From Nemertoderma westbladi (taxonomy: Eukaryota; Xenacoelomorpha; Nemertodermatida; Nemertodermatidae), in contig JAUCBJ010004976.1 of assembly GCA_032718475.1 (NCBI GenBank), positions 1 to 42,178 of the forward strand: DNA of 42,178 nt, given 5' to 3'. Made by a program: the position numbers and the translations under genes. The first letter of the stretch is position 1. Each line of letters opens with the position of its first letter. Below the pieces are notes generated by a model, which saw only the letters and a program-made list of their open reading frames with translations, was not told where the DNA came from and did no database searches. Below, in pieces: positions 1 to 10,161 of this stretch.

Positions 1-480
1 GTAGCTGGAAACGTGGTGGAATTTCAACACGTATCCTACTGCAGGACTGGTTGGATTGGTGACAGCCGCGGTGGAGTTGGCAATCAATATAATATCTGAT
101 GTAGTTGGTGGCCACGTTGTCAGCATATACAGTATACAGTGGTTGGTTGGTTGCGTGAATAGGAAATAACTATGGAAATGTTCGTATACGTGTAGCCGGA
201 AACGTGGTGGATTGGTAGGTTGCTCGGTTGAATGGATTGGTGACAGCCGTGGTGAGTTGGCGATCGAATCGATATAATAGGGTAGTGTGGGGCTAGCCAC
301 ACGATGAGAGGTTTGGGTACGCGCGAAGATGAATATGCTATGGTTGGTTGATGCAACGACGCGAACCAATACTGACGGGAGGTAACAGCTGTAGGAGTAA
401 GGAGGGCATCGCGAGGTTAGGCTACGCGTAGGTGATAGGCAGCGATTGGCTGAAGGCAACGACGCGAATCAATATTGATG
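1..480. repeat. Imperfect direct repeats at window start
   Basis: The phrase gtagctggaaacgtggtgga at the window start recurs as gtagccggaaacgtggtgga near 192. The following block (ggttggattggtgacagccg near 50) recurs in altered form near 230. A second pair, gcaacgacgcgaaccaatac near 352 and gcaacgacgcgaatcaatat near 457, extends the pattern. These are diverged, roughly 100-190 bp direct repeats of unknown origin. No coding potential is evident; the 78-residue minus-strand frame here has no recognisable features. Confidence 0.6.
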
Positions 481-610
481 GTGACAGATGGTCATTAAAC
501 ACCTCGATTTAGCACCGGAATTTGGCATTTTTTAATTGCCTCCGAGATGTGGCCCGTAGCCCAGGCTAGGGAGGAGTTATTGGAGGGCTATGCTTCTCCT
601 ACTACTGGGG

Positions 611-784
611 TCTGAACTATTGGAACTATCACCTTGGCATATTGGTTAAATCTTGAATTCAGATCTATCCGGTGGTCGTGGGTTCGATCCTCGCAAGGGC
701 AGTTTTCGTTTGTGGCAGGAATGCTTTAAAGGGACTAGTCAAGTCAGGTCGCACCTTGCATATTTAAATCGTAGCTAAATTATG
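611..784 (+). mobile_element. tRNA-derived SINE, copy A (3' truncated)
   Basis: A tRNA-like head with an internal promoter B box (ggtcgtgggttcgatcctcg near 673-692) and a degenerate A box is followed by a body reading gcagttttcgtttgtggcag then aatgctttaaagggactag. The same head and body occur in reverse orientation at 41029-41322, and the body continues in the copy at 8015-8190. This copy stops after gctaaattatg. The shared order of tRNA head and unique body is the evidence for a SINE; the family name is not known to me. Confidence 0.7.
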
Positions 785-1362
785 TAACAATCCGTTAAAA
801 AATATATATGTAGCACAGTGATTCTTTTAATGTTCTCTGTGGAAAGTTTCTAAAGAAAAATTTTACAAAATTTTAATTTTGTTTCAAAAACAGTGCCCAT
901 AAAGACGTTTAGAAGGGGGAGGGGGGCGGCGAATTGAGTGAAAAGTGTAGGCAATTAAACAAAATAAGGTAGTTCCTAACTATAGCAAGATAGTTAAGTT
1001 CCTAACTTGTTACAACATTAAAACGAACTATTAAGTGGTGGCAAAAATGTAGACTTTTTTAGTCGAGACAAATACGATAATAAGCAAGACAAAAAATGTT
1101 ACTTTTTGCATCCTCTTACGTCATTTTATTTGTTGTAAGTCTTCTTACTTTTATCTGGGCCTATTTCAGCATAAATATTATCCATCGCAGCTTCTTCCAT
1201 ATTGAAATACGGGCATTACTACACCTTGGGTACCCATAGCTTGCCCAATTTTTTTCACATAAAAATGGCTTTTATCATGAGGTTTTTTTTTAGAACAAAT
1301 ATTTGACAGCAGGATGGTATTTTTTTTCAAATAAATTTTCTAGGAAAAAAAATTGATCAAAA
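785..1362. other. AT-rich spacer, nothing recognised
   Basis: Low-complexity A/T-rich DNA with a short purine-rich patch near 915-930. No ORF of credible length, RNA gene or terminal repeat was seen. Confidence 0.5.
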
Positions 1363-2370
1363 TTGATAACTAACACGTGTTCTATCATGGCCTACTATAT
1401 ATACGGCCTAACATGTTGTCGATTTGGCCTTAAAAAAAGAGGCCAGTTTTTTTTTACACTATTTTAATATTTTGATATGGGGAGAGTTCTATAAATTGTC
1501 ATTTGCTGCAATTTGGTCAATGTACGTAATTGAAGTCTTTAAAACGATTTTAAAACGTGTTTAAAATCAATAAAAAAACATTTCAAAATTTTAATTTTAT
1601 TTACAATATTTTTTTTTCACAATTTTTTTTATTGGGTTTAAACACATTTTAGAACGATTTCATGCGTTTTAAATGGAATCCAGATTTTTTTCTAAAAAAT
1701 GTTCTAGAACAAAAAATATTTGTTCTAGAACATACCTTTTTTAAAAATGAATAGCTAATATGTTCTGGAACATTTTCTATACAAATAGTAATAAGTAATA
1801 AGAACTAGCTACTACAAAATATTTATAGAGGGAAGTAGGTTGTCGGAACCAGTGTTGAAATTACTAGCTAAACCTATCTAAAACACTAGCTACCATAAAA
1901 TTTAGTATCTTGCTTAACGAAGAGACTTCAATTACGTCCATTGACAAAATGGCAGCAAATGAAAATTTATAGAACTCTCCCCATATCAAAATAGTGTAAA
2001 AAAAATGGCCTCTTTTTTTAAGGCCAAATCGATAACATGTTAGGCCGTATATGTATGTAGTAGGCCATGGTTCTATGACATTTATAACAAAAAATAGAAA
2101 AAACTAGCTAGTATAAAAAATAAAAAATGTGTCTAGAACAAAAATATTTTTCAAAATTGATAACTAACACGTGTTCTATAACATTTATAAAAAAAAGTAG
2201 AAATCCTAGCTATTATAAAAAAATATAAAATGTGTTCTAGAACAAAAAGAGTGTCCTATAACAAAAAAAGAGTTCTAGAACAAAAATGTTTATAAAAATT
2301 GATAGCTATTGATAGCTAACACGTGTTCTATGACATTAATAAACAAATTAGCTAAAACTATCTAGTATAA
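1363..2370. repeat. Fold-back repeat with TGTTCTAGAACA palindromes
   Basis: The stretch from about 1363 to 1540 is repeated in reverse complement from about 1910 to 2090. Shared blocks include tacggcctaacatgttgtcg, the poly-A plus gaggcc block, atatggggagagttctataa, and acgtaattgaagtct. The centre holds a perfect 35-bp palindrome (1699-1733) built on TGTTCTAGAACA, and further such palindromes lie near 2232-2285. The phrase aactaacacgtgttctat recurs in direct orientation near 1368, 2160 and 2310. A related unit lies at 8217-8975. This looks like a non-autonomous fold-back/MITE-type element; no target duplication was identified. Confidence 0.65.
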
Positions 2371-4189
2371 AAAATCGATGTCATGGAAATTACTTTGAAA
2401 TTTAATTCAACATTCATTACTTTTTTTTGTTGACAAAAGAGTGCTCGTTTTGTGAAACTTGTTAACGAATATGATAAAAAAAGTGACTTACAACAAATAA
2501 ATAATCTTATTAGCCCCCACCCTTGCAAAAAATTTCAAAAATTTGTTTTTTAAGGCATCTAGAACAGAATTTAATGGAGATTTCAAATCTGAAAAAGGCT
2601 TAGAGAGATCTTACCGGTACAATATTACGCCTACAAGGGGATATAGGTAGGTATAGTTAGGTACCTAAACTGTGCCTAACTAACAGCCTAAGCTATTTAC
2701 TGTTAGGTATATTGAGGTTTGGAATGATCCATTTGTTTTAACATACTACGGAATTGCTTGCTTGTCAGTACGATTCTATTTACTACACTGGGAATCCGGC
2801 GGGCGGTCGGATCGTAATGCGGGCCACTGCCAAGTTCCTCATGCCTCACTGCCTCACTCCGGCCTCCCACCTTCAGACCTTGGAGTGCGGTAGGGTGGAA
2901 AGAGTCCGGCTTACGTCGACGACAGGACAAATCGTCGAGGATTGCGATCTGGGTTTAGCGGCGGCCTGGAGCCTGGGATCACCTGGGGGAAATTGTTGAA
3001 CGTTGGCAGGTTGGGCAGATGTGTATCCCCCGGATTATGTTCTCCTGTTATCTGCGACGCGAAAGTGTGAGGCGAATTCGTTGTCGAATTGGGTCGGAAG
3101 CTACGGGAATTATACTGTTCTACGGGAATAAACCGCAGCTGTCCGGCGACTACGGACGGATACTGGGATAATAAGCAGGTATTTGATCGAGTTTCTCGTA
3201 TTCTCGATGCTCGAGGCGGATAGAGCTGTAGAGAGTTGGTTGTGTTGGATGGAGATTCCGATAGCTGCATAGCTCCGATCTGTTTATAATTCTGTTTTTT
3301 TTTTATTGTTATTTATTTATACTCGGAATTGGAGGAAGTCGACATTGATGAAGTGGTGAAGCGCTTTATATTGGACATAAAATACCAGGTGGTATTCAAA
3401 GAGACCACGATGATACTTATTTTATGAATAATAATCATGGTAATTATTGGAGGACTACAGTCGGGGAGGTTTAGTTATTCCTCCCGATTAGCCGATAGAT
3501 AGTCTTGTATTTTGTGTTACATTTTTATATTTCTTATACAACAGGATTATTTTATTGTATGTATTATATTGTAATATATTGTATTATTATACAACAGTTG
3601 TATTTAGGCCTTTTAAAATTACATTCATTCATAATATAATTCCAGCATATATATACCGGTAAAATAAATATTCGATAGTTATTAATGTAGTGCAAATTTA
3701 TCAATATTATCTGTGCATTTCAATTTTACCCCGAAAGGGGGTGTACATTAAACTATTATACAACAGGATGTAACGCCCTTGTCATCTTGTGTAAAACTGT
3801 ATTTACAGCCGATATTTTTCTGAAAACTGGAATTAATATATTTTTCTGGAAACTGGACGCAATAAAAATTCATCCCTCTCCAGGGGATATTGGACGCAAA
3901 TAACAGCTGATTACTCTCAAAAATAAAACTGTTTATTGTAAACAAATAATAAAGTTTATTGTTTTTGTTAAAATATCGTGCCACTGTAACCTGGCTCCTT
4001 TCCCTAAATTGAGAATTTAACATTGAGGCGGGATATTATTTCGCCAAGATGGGATTTTCGTCCAGCCCCCCCCCCCCCCCCCCTGTCTCTTGATTTTACT
4101 AGAAAATAGAATACATTAATTGCATTTTACTGTTATAATTACTGTAAATGAATAAAAAATGAATTTATTGTTTATTAAACCATACCGTC
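2371..4189. other. No gene recognised; GC-richer island and C homopolymer
   Basis: About 2750-3290 is clearly richer in G+C than its surroundings and has open frames on both strands (up to 119 codons on the minus strand), but none shows a recognisable domain. From 3300 the sequence returns to AT-rich. A run of about 16 C lies near 4067-4083. A solo LTR starting TG near 2701 was considered but could not be supported. Confidence 0.45.
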
Positions 4190-4659
4190 AGAGCGGGTGA
4201 CTTGGATAGGTTTTAGGTATTTCCGGGATGTTTTAGTGCACTTCCCATTAATGAATGGTCCTGAAATTACAAATATATACCGAATGGCATCTTGTCTATC
4301 AAACCATTCACACTACACTTATAAGATATTACGTATTTGGCGGTAATGAGCTATCAAAAAAACTATCCAAGTCAACCTCCAATCGGCTGACGTGGATATT
4401 TCATATTTCTTTAAATAAAAATTGCTTTATACACGTTTGTAGATTCAGAACAAGTCAAATATTATTGTAATCTTTAGCAAATAGACATAAGAAAGAACTA
4501 TTTTGATTATGACTATAAAAAGTTAACAATTTAGTTCAGAATTTGTAAATTCATTCTTCACTCTGGGAAGACTTCATCGCCAAATGTCTCTAAGTCGAAC
4601 CTAAATGTGCTTCTGGCACGAACTGTGCCACCATAATTCACTGGCTTAGCTAATTTCCG

Positions 4660-6327
4660 CAATATATCTTCATAGCTGTGGGTAGCAGACCGTGGGGATC
4701 CAACAGAACAATGCTCACTGTGTCACTCAGCTTAATACTTGATTTAATTCTTTCACCATATTCGACCACAACCTCATGCACATCCGGTTTCACTGCTTGA
4801 ATTCTTGAAACAATACTTCTATTATCAACGGATAATAACGCCTGGATTTATGTCACGGCTAACTTCCGAGATATCACTATCATATTCCACGTCGCCCACA
4901 GAATCCTCAACTTCAACAATCGAAGATTCAGTGTTGCTACTACTATCACACTCGCCACTGTGTCCAGCGACATCCTCAGTGGTCCCACCTGCAACCTCTC
5001 CACTAGTGCTGTTCGACGCTGAAGAACTATGACCTGGAAGATCACTTACTTGGACAGATTTTCCAGGTATGATCTTACCACGTTTCTTTGACTGAGGCTT
5101 TGGTGGTCCAATATGCATGTTGGACAAGCAGGTCGGCAACTGTCTCACCCAACACCGCTCTTACGGATTCTTCACCAGTATCCTCCGGTGGTAAACGTTT
5201 CAGAACCTGGGCGCTGTCCACTGGGTGTAACCCACAAGCTTTGAATCCAGCAATCATGTTCTTACCACAGTTCGAATATCGGTTGAGTACGCGATTTAAA
5301 AGACTAGGAAAGATGGTCTTCGGAATGCTCCCTTGCGTTCTTGATTCCATTCGCCATTCCAACAAAGCTGATCGCCACACCTTCTTTAACTGTCCGAATA
5401 CACTAACATCAAGAGGCTGGAGTAGGTGTGTCGAATTAGGAATTAGGCTTACAAACAGGATGTTGTTCGTAACACAGCTATTGATAACAGTTTCCGAGAA
5501 GTGGCTACCTAGGTTATCTCCCACAATCATTTTCTTAACAGGTAGAACTACAGGAGCCCCACTCGATACCAAATTATTCTCCAGGTTCTTAACGAGCGGT
5601 AAAAGTACAGAATGAAACCATACCTCAAACGTACGTCCATCAAACCATCCAGATTTAGTCGCCTCGTAAACTGCTCCACGGGGACCATTAACAGTCCACT
5701 CTGACCACAGGTTTAGTGCCTTGTATACAATCATCGGGGGGCACATCTCACCAATAGCATTGCCACACATCATAAAACTAGTTGACATTTTCGAGTGATC
5801 TATTTTCGCTTCGACGCGACGCAAACCTCGTCGAACTATGCATTCCTTAGAGAATCCACCACGCAGAGCTCATCGTAATTAAATAGAAACTGGGGCTGGA
5901 TATCCTGAACTTCCCCCTTGTAGTGCCCAAAAAACTCCTTGACAGCCTGGCAGTTAACACGAACTCGGGCAGGTTTAACTTTATCCGCAAATCTCTTTGT
6001 AAGGTTGTTCCGATTCATAAATCCCTTCAACCAATCTTTACCAGGAGAATTGTTCGCAAATCTCGTGGTTCGCTTCTTCTTGTCGAGATAATTTTTTACA
6101 AGATGTTTAACATCTTCACCTGTAAGAGGGAACTTCCAGTCGGTTAGATGGTTCAAAGATTTAACAATCATTTGCTCTTCAATGGTTTCCAAGAACCGGC
6201 TGCCCACCCGGCTTCTTTTCCGAATTAACGCCATTCGCCGAGCGCCACAGTGTTCCAAAGGGAATCTTAAATTCCTTATGAGCCCTATAGATTTTCTTTC
6301 CTGATTTGATAGCTTGTAGTGCGGCAT
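4660..6327 (-). pseudogene. Pogo/Tigger-type transposase (DDE_1), frameshifted
   Basis: Read on the minus strand, the frame opens at MPHYKLSN (6327). It carries an N-terminal DNA-binding region including a CENP-B-like HTH block (GKDWLKGFMNRNNLTKR), then the first catalytic Asp in FNYDE. A frameshift near 5840-5855 separates this from the rest of the DDE core: VGDNLGSH holds the second Asp, and the HLLQPLDVSVFGQLKK block holds the third. Tigger/pogo/jerky relatives use a DDD/DDE core with this spacing. A second frameshift near 5080-5130 shifts the reading to an acidic, Ser-rich C-terminal tail (to about 4825), and another shifted frame extends to about 4660. With at least two frameshifts this is a dead transposase. 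The terminal inverted repeats were not identified with confidence, so only the coding remains are annotated. Confidence 0.85.
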
Positions 6328-7476
6328 CTAAATCACTCCCGGGTTGAGAATCTTATCATATTAGTAAAGTACTACCTAATGGCAAGTTACTGGCATGATA
6401 ATTTTACTAAAATTTTACAATTACCACATTTTGCATTATTTGTTAAGGAATTAAAAAATACTTGCCAAGTACAGTATAGATATTAAGAAATAATTTGGTG
6501 GGCACTTATCATGCAATGCACTTAGCAAATTCTTAACAAATTTTGTATACCGAGAGAAAGCCGCCCCAATATTAGATTATTACAACAACATATCCATTGG
6601 GTAAGAAAGTGGAGGAGAGCCAGCCCGTCTCTTAATTTTTTACTTTATATTACGCGATCAATTTTCACTCATCTCGTCATGAACCCAACATGTATGTAAC
6701 CTTTTGTTAAATTTGTTGGCTATGCGTTTGCGGTTGTTTGGGCGGAGTGTGGTAGGCCTACACTTTTCACACTTAAATATTTTGGTTGTGAAATGTTACA
6801 GGGCATAGCGATCTGAGATATTTCATTTATATTTTATTATGAGAGGAAGAAGAACATACAACGTTATTTACTATGTAACAAAATAATTGTTTTCGGGTTT
6901 AACTTGGAAGCCTCCCCAAATAGTTGATATACAATTATATTTAAAATTATTTCCATGGTCATGGTGATTCACCCGTCTTTAGTTAGAAATTTGTTTGCAT
7001 GAAAGACAGTTTAGTTTAGTTTTTACTGATTTATTATCTCTTATCTGACTGGGGTAATAATAAAGGATAGGATAAATGGAAGCAAAGTGTGACAGTAACA
7101 AATATTTCCCCGTCACCCTAGCATGTCTTAAGTATATGATATATCAAAGGGGGAAGTTTGGATTCACTGCATAAATGCAGTTCACCAAACTTCCCCCGAA
7201 TACACACTGTAACTTCCCCCTTCCCCCAAATATCCACTGTTGAATTAATTTGAAGCGATATAATAAGTACAAAATTGTGCGAGTTTTTAATTGTGTGGTC
7301 CAATTGTTATTTGATTTCTATTTATTATTTAAAGTGCATTTAATATCACACTGGTTTTTAGAATATTATACTATACAACCTTATGTTTTATTAATTTACC
7401 CAATCGAAGCCTCATAAGGGCCGGTTATTTGTACGCATATCCCCTAATGCGCTCAGTAAGGTTCAAACAACTATAT
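6328..7476. other. Non-coding spacer with a short hairpin
   Basis: AT-rich DNA with no credible gene. It contains an inverted repeat at 7149-7197: gggggaagtttgg pairs with ccaaacttccccc, and a nested actgca/tgcagt stem sits in the loop. A further run of gggggaag-complement units follows to about 7228. Confidence 0.5.
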
Positions 7477-7610
7477 TTATTACCCTATTATTGAGTTATT
7501 TTCCCGGTTATTTAACCCGCGGGCAGGAAACAACCCGAGGGCGAAGCCCGAGGGTGTTCCTGCCCAAGGGTTAAATAACCGGGAAAATAACTCAATAATA
7601 GGGTAATAAG
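7477..7610. repeat. Near-perfect 134-bp palindrome
   Basis: The left arm begins ttattaccctattattgagt and ends at the centre, gggcgaagccc near 7544. The right arm is its reverse complement, ending actcaataatagggtaataa at 7609. The outer halves match over about 42 bp and the inner G+C-rich halves (gggcaggaa... and ...ttcctgccc) match with one or two mismatches. The only loop is about 3 nt. The origin is unknown. Confidence 0.9.
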
Positions 7611-8014
7611 TGTGTTATTCCCCATTATCTTCACTCACCTACGAGTAATTTATTGCTAAGGCTTCAAACATTTCTAAAAGGGTTTTGTTTGGGGGGAGGT
7701 TGATTAAAAATGGGGCGTGGTATTTTTGGGGGGAAATAACTATGCATATATATTTTATCACTTTTTTTTCCTATATTGATACGATTTAATTCAACGAATA
7801 TGACTTATGGTAGACATTATTTCAGTAATCTTATTTTATGTCTATTATTTCAGTCATTTTTAATGCTTTCATATGTGGCCTTTCTGCAGTAGAGCAATAA
7901 ATTCATTAATAATTATGTATTTATATAGTAGGTAATAGGGTAAATTTTAGAGCTCTATTTCCCTTTATTTATTTCCCAGCTACAAATAAGGGGACTTTTG
8001 ACGCAATAAAAAGC
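7611..8014. other. AT-rich spacer, nothing recognised
   Basis: No ORF, RNA gene or repeat structure was supported here beyond general A/T richness. Confidence 0.4.
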
Positions 8015-8190
8015 GGGTGTATGTAACCAGGGCGCACTTTTGTCTTGCATCCGCAAATTGTAGATTCCTCTACCATTTGAAGATTCCTCTGGGGAGTATA
8101 GTTCTGGGGGGGGGGGGGGGGGGGCGCACTGGAAATAAGTCGCCCAACTTTGCATGTAGTCCCTGGCCTAACGGCCGAATAAAAGTTTAA
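8015..8190 (+). mobile_element. SINE copy B (3' half) with G homopolymer
   Basis: This matches the 3' half of the minus-strand SINE at 41029-41322: ccagggcgca, cttgcatcc, ttcctctggggagta, gttctggggg, aaataagtcg, ccctggccta then cggccgaa occur in the same order in both. The tRNA head is absent or unrecognisable. An internal run of roughly 17 G (near 8107-8124) replaces a shorter G run in the other copy. The 3' end reads aaaagtttaactttt. Confidence 0.7.
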
Positions 8191-8216
8191 CTTTTTTTAT
8201 TTAATTTTCATTTATT

Positions 8217-8975
8217 ATGTTCTAGAACAAATATTGTTTGTTCTAGAACATTTTTATATAAAAAAAAAATAAAAAATTTATTATTATGTGTAATAAATTG
8301 TTTATTTATCTATAAACATTAAAAAATACATATTATCAAGCTAGCTAGTGATTTTCCAAATTAGCTATTATTTAAAAAAAAATCAAATAAAAAAATTTCT
8401 TAAAAATTTGTAATTATGTGCAATAAATAGTATACAGTATTTATCTATAAACATTTAACTTTTTTTTTTAAATACAAATTATCAGGCTAGCTAGTGATTT
8501 TCCAAGTTAGCTATTATTAAAATAATATTATATTATTATTTATTTATATTAATTTTATATTAATTATTAATATTTGGATCTTTAGAGCACTTTTTGTTTT
8601 CGTGACGTGGAATTTTATTTAACGAAAGCAGTTAAAGTGAACCTACAGACCTACTACTGTAAACATTAAAAAACATTCTAGAATAATATTTTGAAGTATT
8701 TAAAGGCAACAGATTAACATTTTAAGGTCTATTATTAGGAATTATAAATTTTTAAAAAAATGTTCTAGAACAAAAAAGATTTGTCCTGGAATATTTTTTG
8801 TTGTTGCAAAACTATAGCTAATATGACATAGAACATTAAAAAAAAATAAAGTAGCAAAAACTAGCTACTACAAAAATATCCCGGTCATGGGTACACATAC
8901 TGTAGTAGTGCCTATTGAAGGAGTAATTGTATCAAATGTGAATTTTTAGAACTCTCCTCATATTATCAGGTCTCA
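8217..8975. repeat. Second unit of the TGTTCTAGAACA fold-back repeat
   Basis: This starts with a 35-bp perfect palindrome (8217-8251) with the same 15-bp arms as at 1699-1733 but a different 5-nt spacer. It contains two similar blocks with caggctagctagtgattttc-like text (near 8338 and 8482). Near 8758 gttctagaac recurs, and it ends with tagaactctcctcatatt, which corresponds to the tagaactctccccatat segment of the unit at 1363-2370. No coding capacity. Confidence 0.55.
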
Positions 8976-9062
8976 ATCTTTAAAATCGGTTCCAGATTTA
9001 CTATACCTAACTACCTCCTACGCATACGTATGCTAGGCATCTGTACACTTGTCGCTGTCTTA

Positions 9063-9254
9063 GGCCGCGTTCACACTACCGAGTCAAAGTCAAAAGACAA
9101 AATGTAAAAAGAATAACAAGAAATTAATTTTTTTCTAGAACGCCATTACAGCATTATGTATTATATTAGTCCTATATAATGTATTATTATTTATTACTGC
9201 TAGCTAACTATATTTATTTTCTTTTGACTTTGACTCGTTAGTGTGAACGCGGCC
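9063..9254. mobile_element. 192-bp MITE, Harbinger-like, TSD TTA
   Basis: The ends are inverted repeats, ggccgcgttcacact and agtgtgaacgcggcc, extending inward through a run related to gagtcaaagtcaaaag / cttttgactttgactc. The trinucleotide TTA flanks both ends (9060-9062 and 9255-9257), as expected for PIF/Harbinger-type insertion. A relative with ggccgcattcacact ends and TAA duplications lies at 33277-33493. No coding capacity. Confidence 0.85.
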
Positions 9255-9257
9255 TTA

Positions 9258-10088
9258 CGGGATCATACCTTTCGGCAACAATTCTGTAATAAGTTCTAAA
9301 ATTGTAACCATGGTAGCTAGTGGATGGAACCTATTAATATGCGAATATTTTATATTTTATTATTATATTCTAAATGATTGGCCGTAACTAAGCTACAAAA
9401 AGCGGGATAGGATTAATAACTGGTTATTTTCCCTAGGGCGAATTCGGATATTTTTTTACATAGCCCACCATTGTATTGTTATTTTAAACAGTTTGTAATG
9501 GGGAATAACATATTATTAATATGAAAATAAAGTATCTGCAAAGAAAATAACCCAATACTATATAATTTGACCTTATTAAAAAATTTGCACTTTTGCACAC
9601 TTATTTGTACAAGTGCACTTCAGCAGATCGTAATGGTGGCTCTTATTTAACAAACTTATGTTTATCCTCTACCGATCTACGGTGTATGATCAAGTGTCAG
9701 TCGCTAAAAGTGTCAAAAATCCAATTTAATAAATCTGGATTTGCGATTTTGGACCATATTCATGGACATTTTAAGTCACTTTATAGACATAAAAAGTTAA
9801 ACAAATGTTACGATTATAGTTAGAAATCATTCCAAACTACATTTTAATCCAAAAAATAACATTCTACGATGAATAGAACTGGAAATAATAGTGTTTGAAA
9901 TATCGAAAAAATGTTCACTATTTAAGTGCATTTTGCACTAAGCACATGCGTCTTTTCCCAAGTTGTATCCTATTTCACACACTACAATCTATTCTCTATC
10001 CAATGAAAAAAGTTTCAGATTAAACGGCCCTGTAGAACCGAAGTTATTTATGTTTAAAAATAGTCACTCGAAAATTTCGTATTCTCTT
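9258..10088. other. AT-rich spacer, nothing recognised
   Basis: No supported gene. A 76-codon plus-strand frame near 9593-9823 has no recognisable feature and no start context beyond chance. Confidence 0.4.
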
Positions 10089-10161
10089 GGTCACATAGTC
10101 TAGTGGTTATCAATCACGTTAATGAAACCTAAGTTCGTGGGTTCGAAACCCAATATTGACC
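10089..10161 (+). other. tRNA-like sequence (pseudo-tRNA or SINE head)
   Basis: A 73-nt stretch has a good A box (tagtctagtggtt) and an ideal B box (ggttcgaaacc) with a T-arm tggg/ccca. Its 5' and 3' ends pair over 5 bp (ggtca/tgacc). The D-stem and the anticodon stem do not fold well, so a functional tRNA is unlikely. In layout it resembles tRNA-Val-like SINE heads. Confidence 0.55.

Noticed and set aside
2701-3600. Possible solo LTR (starts tgttagg, ends near acaaca)
   Set aside because: No target duplication, no matching inverted terminal dinucleotides with confidence, and no second LTR.
4190-6990. Tigger terminal inverted repeats (agcgggtgac near 4193 against ttcacccgtc near 6967)
   Set aside because: Only about 7-8 bases agree and no TA duplication with clean ends was seen.
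10089-10161. Functional tRNA gene
   Set aside because: A and B boxes are good, but the D and anticodon stems do not pair, so only a tRNA-like element is annotated.
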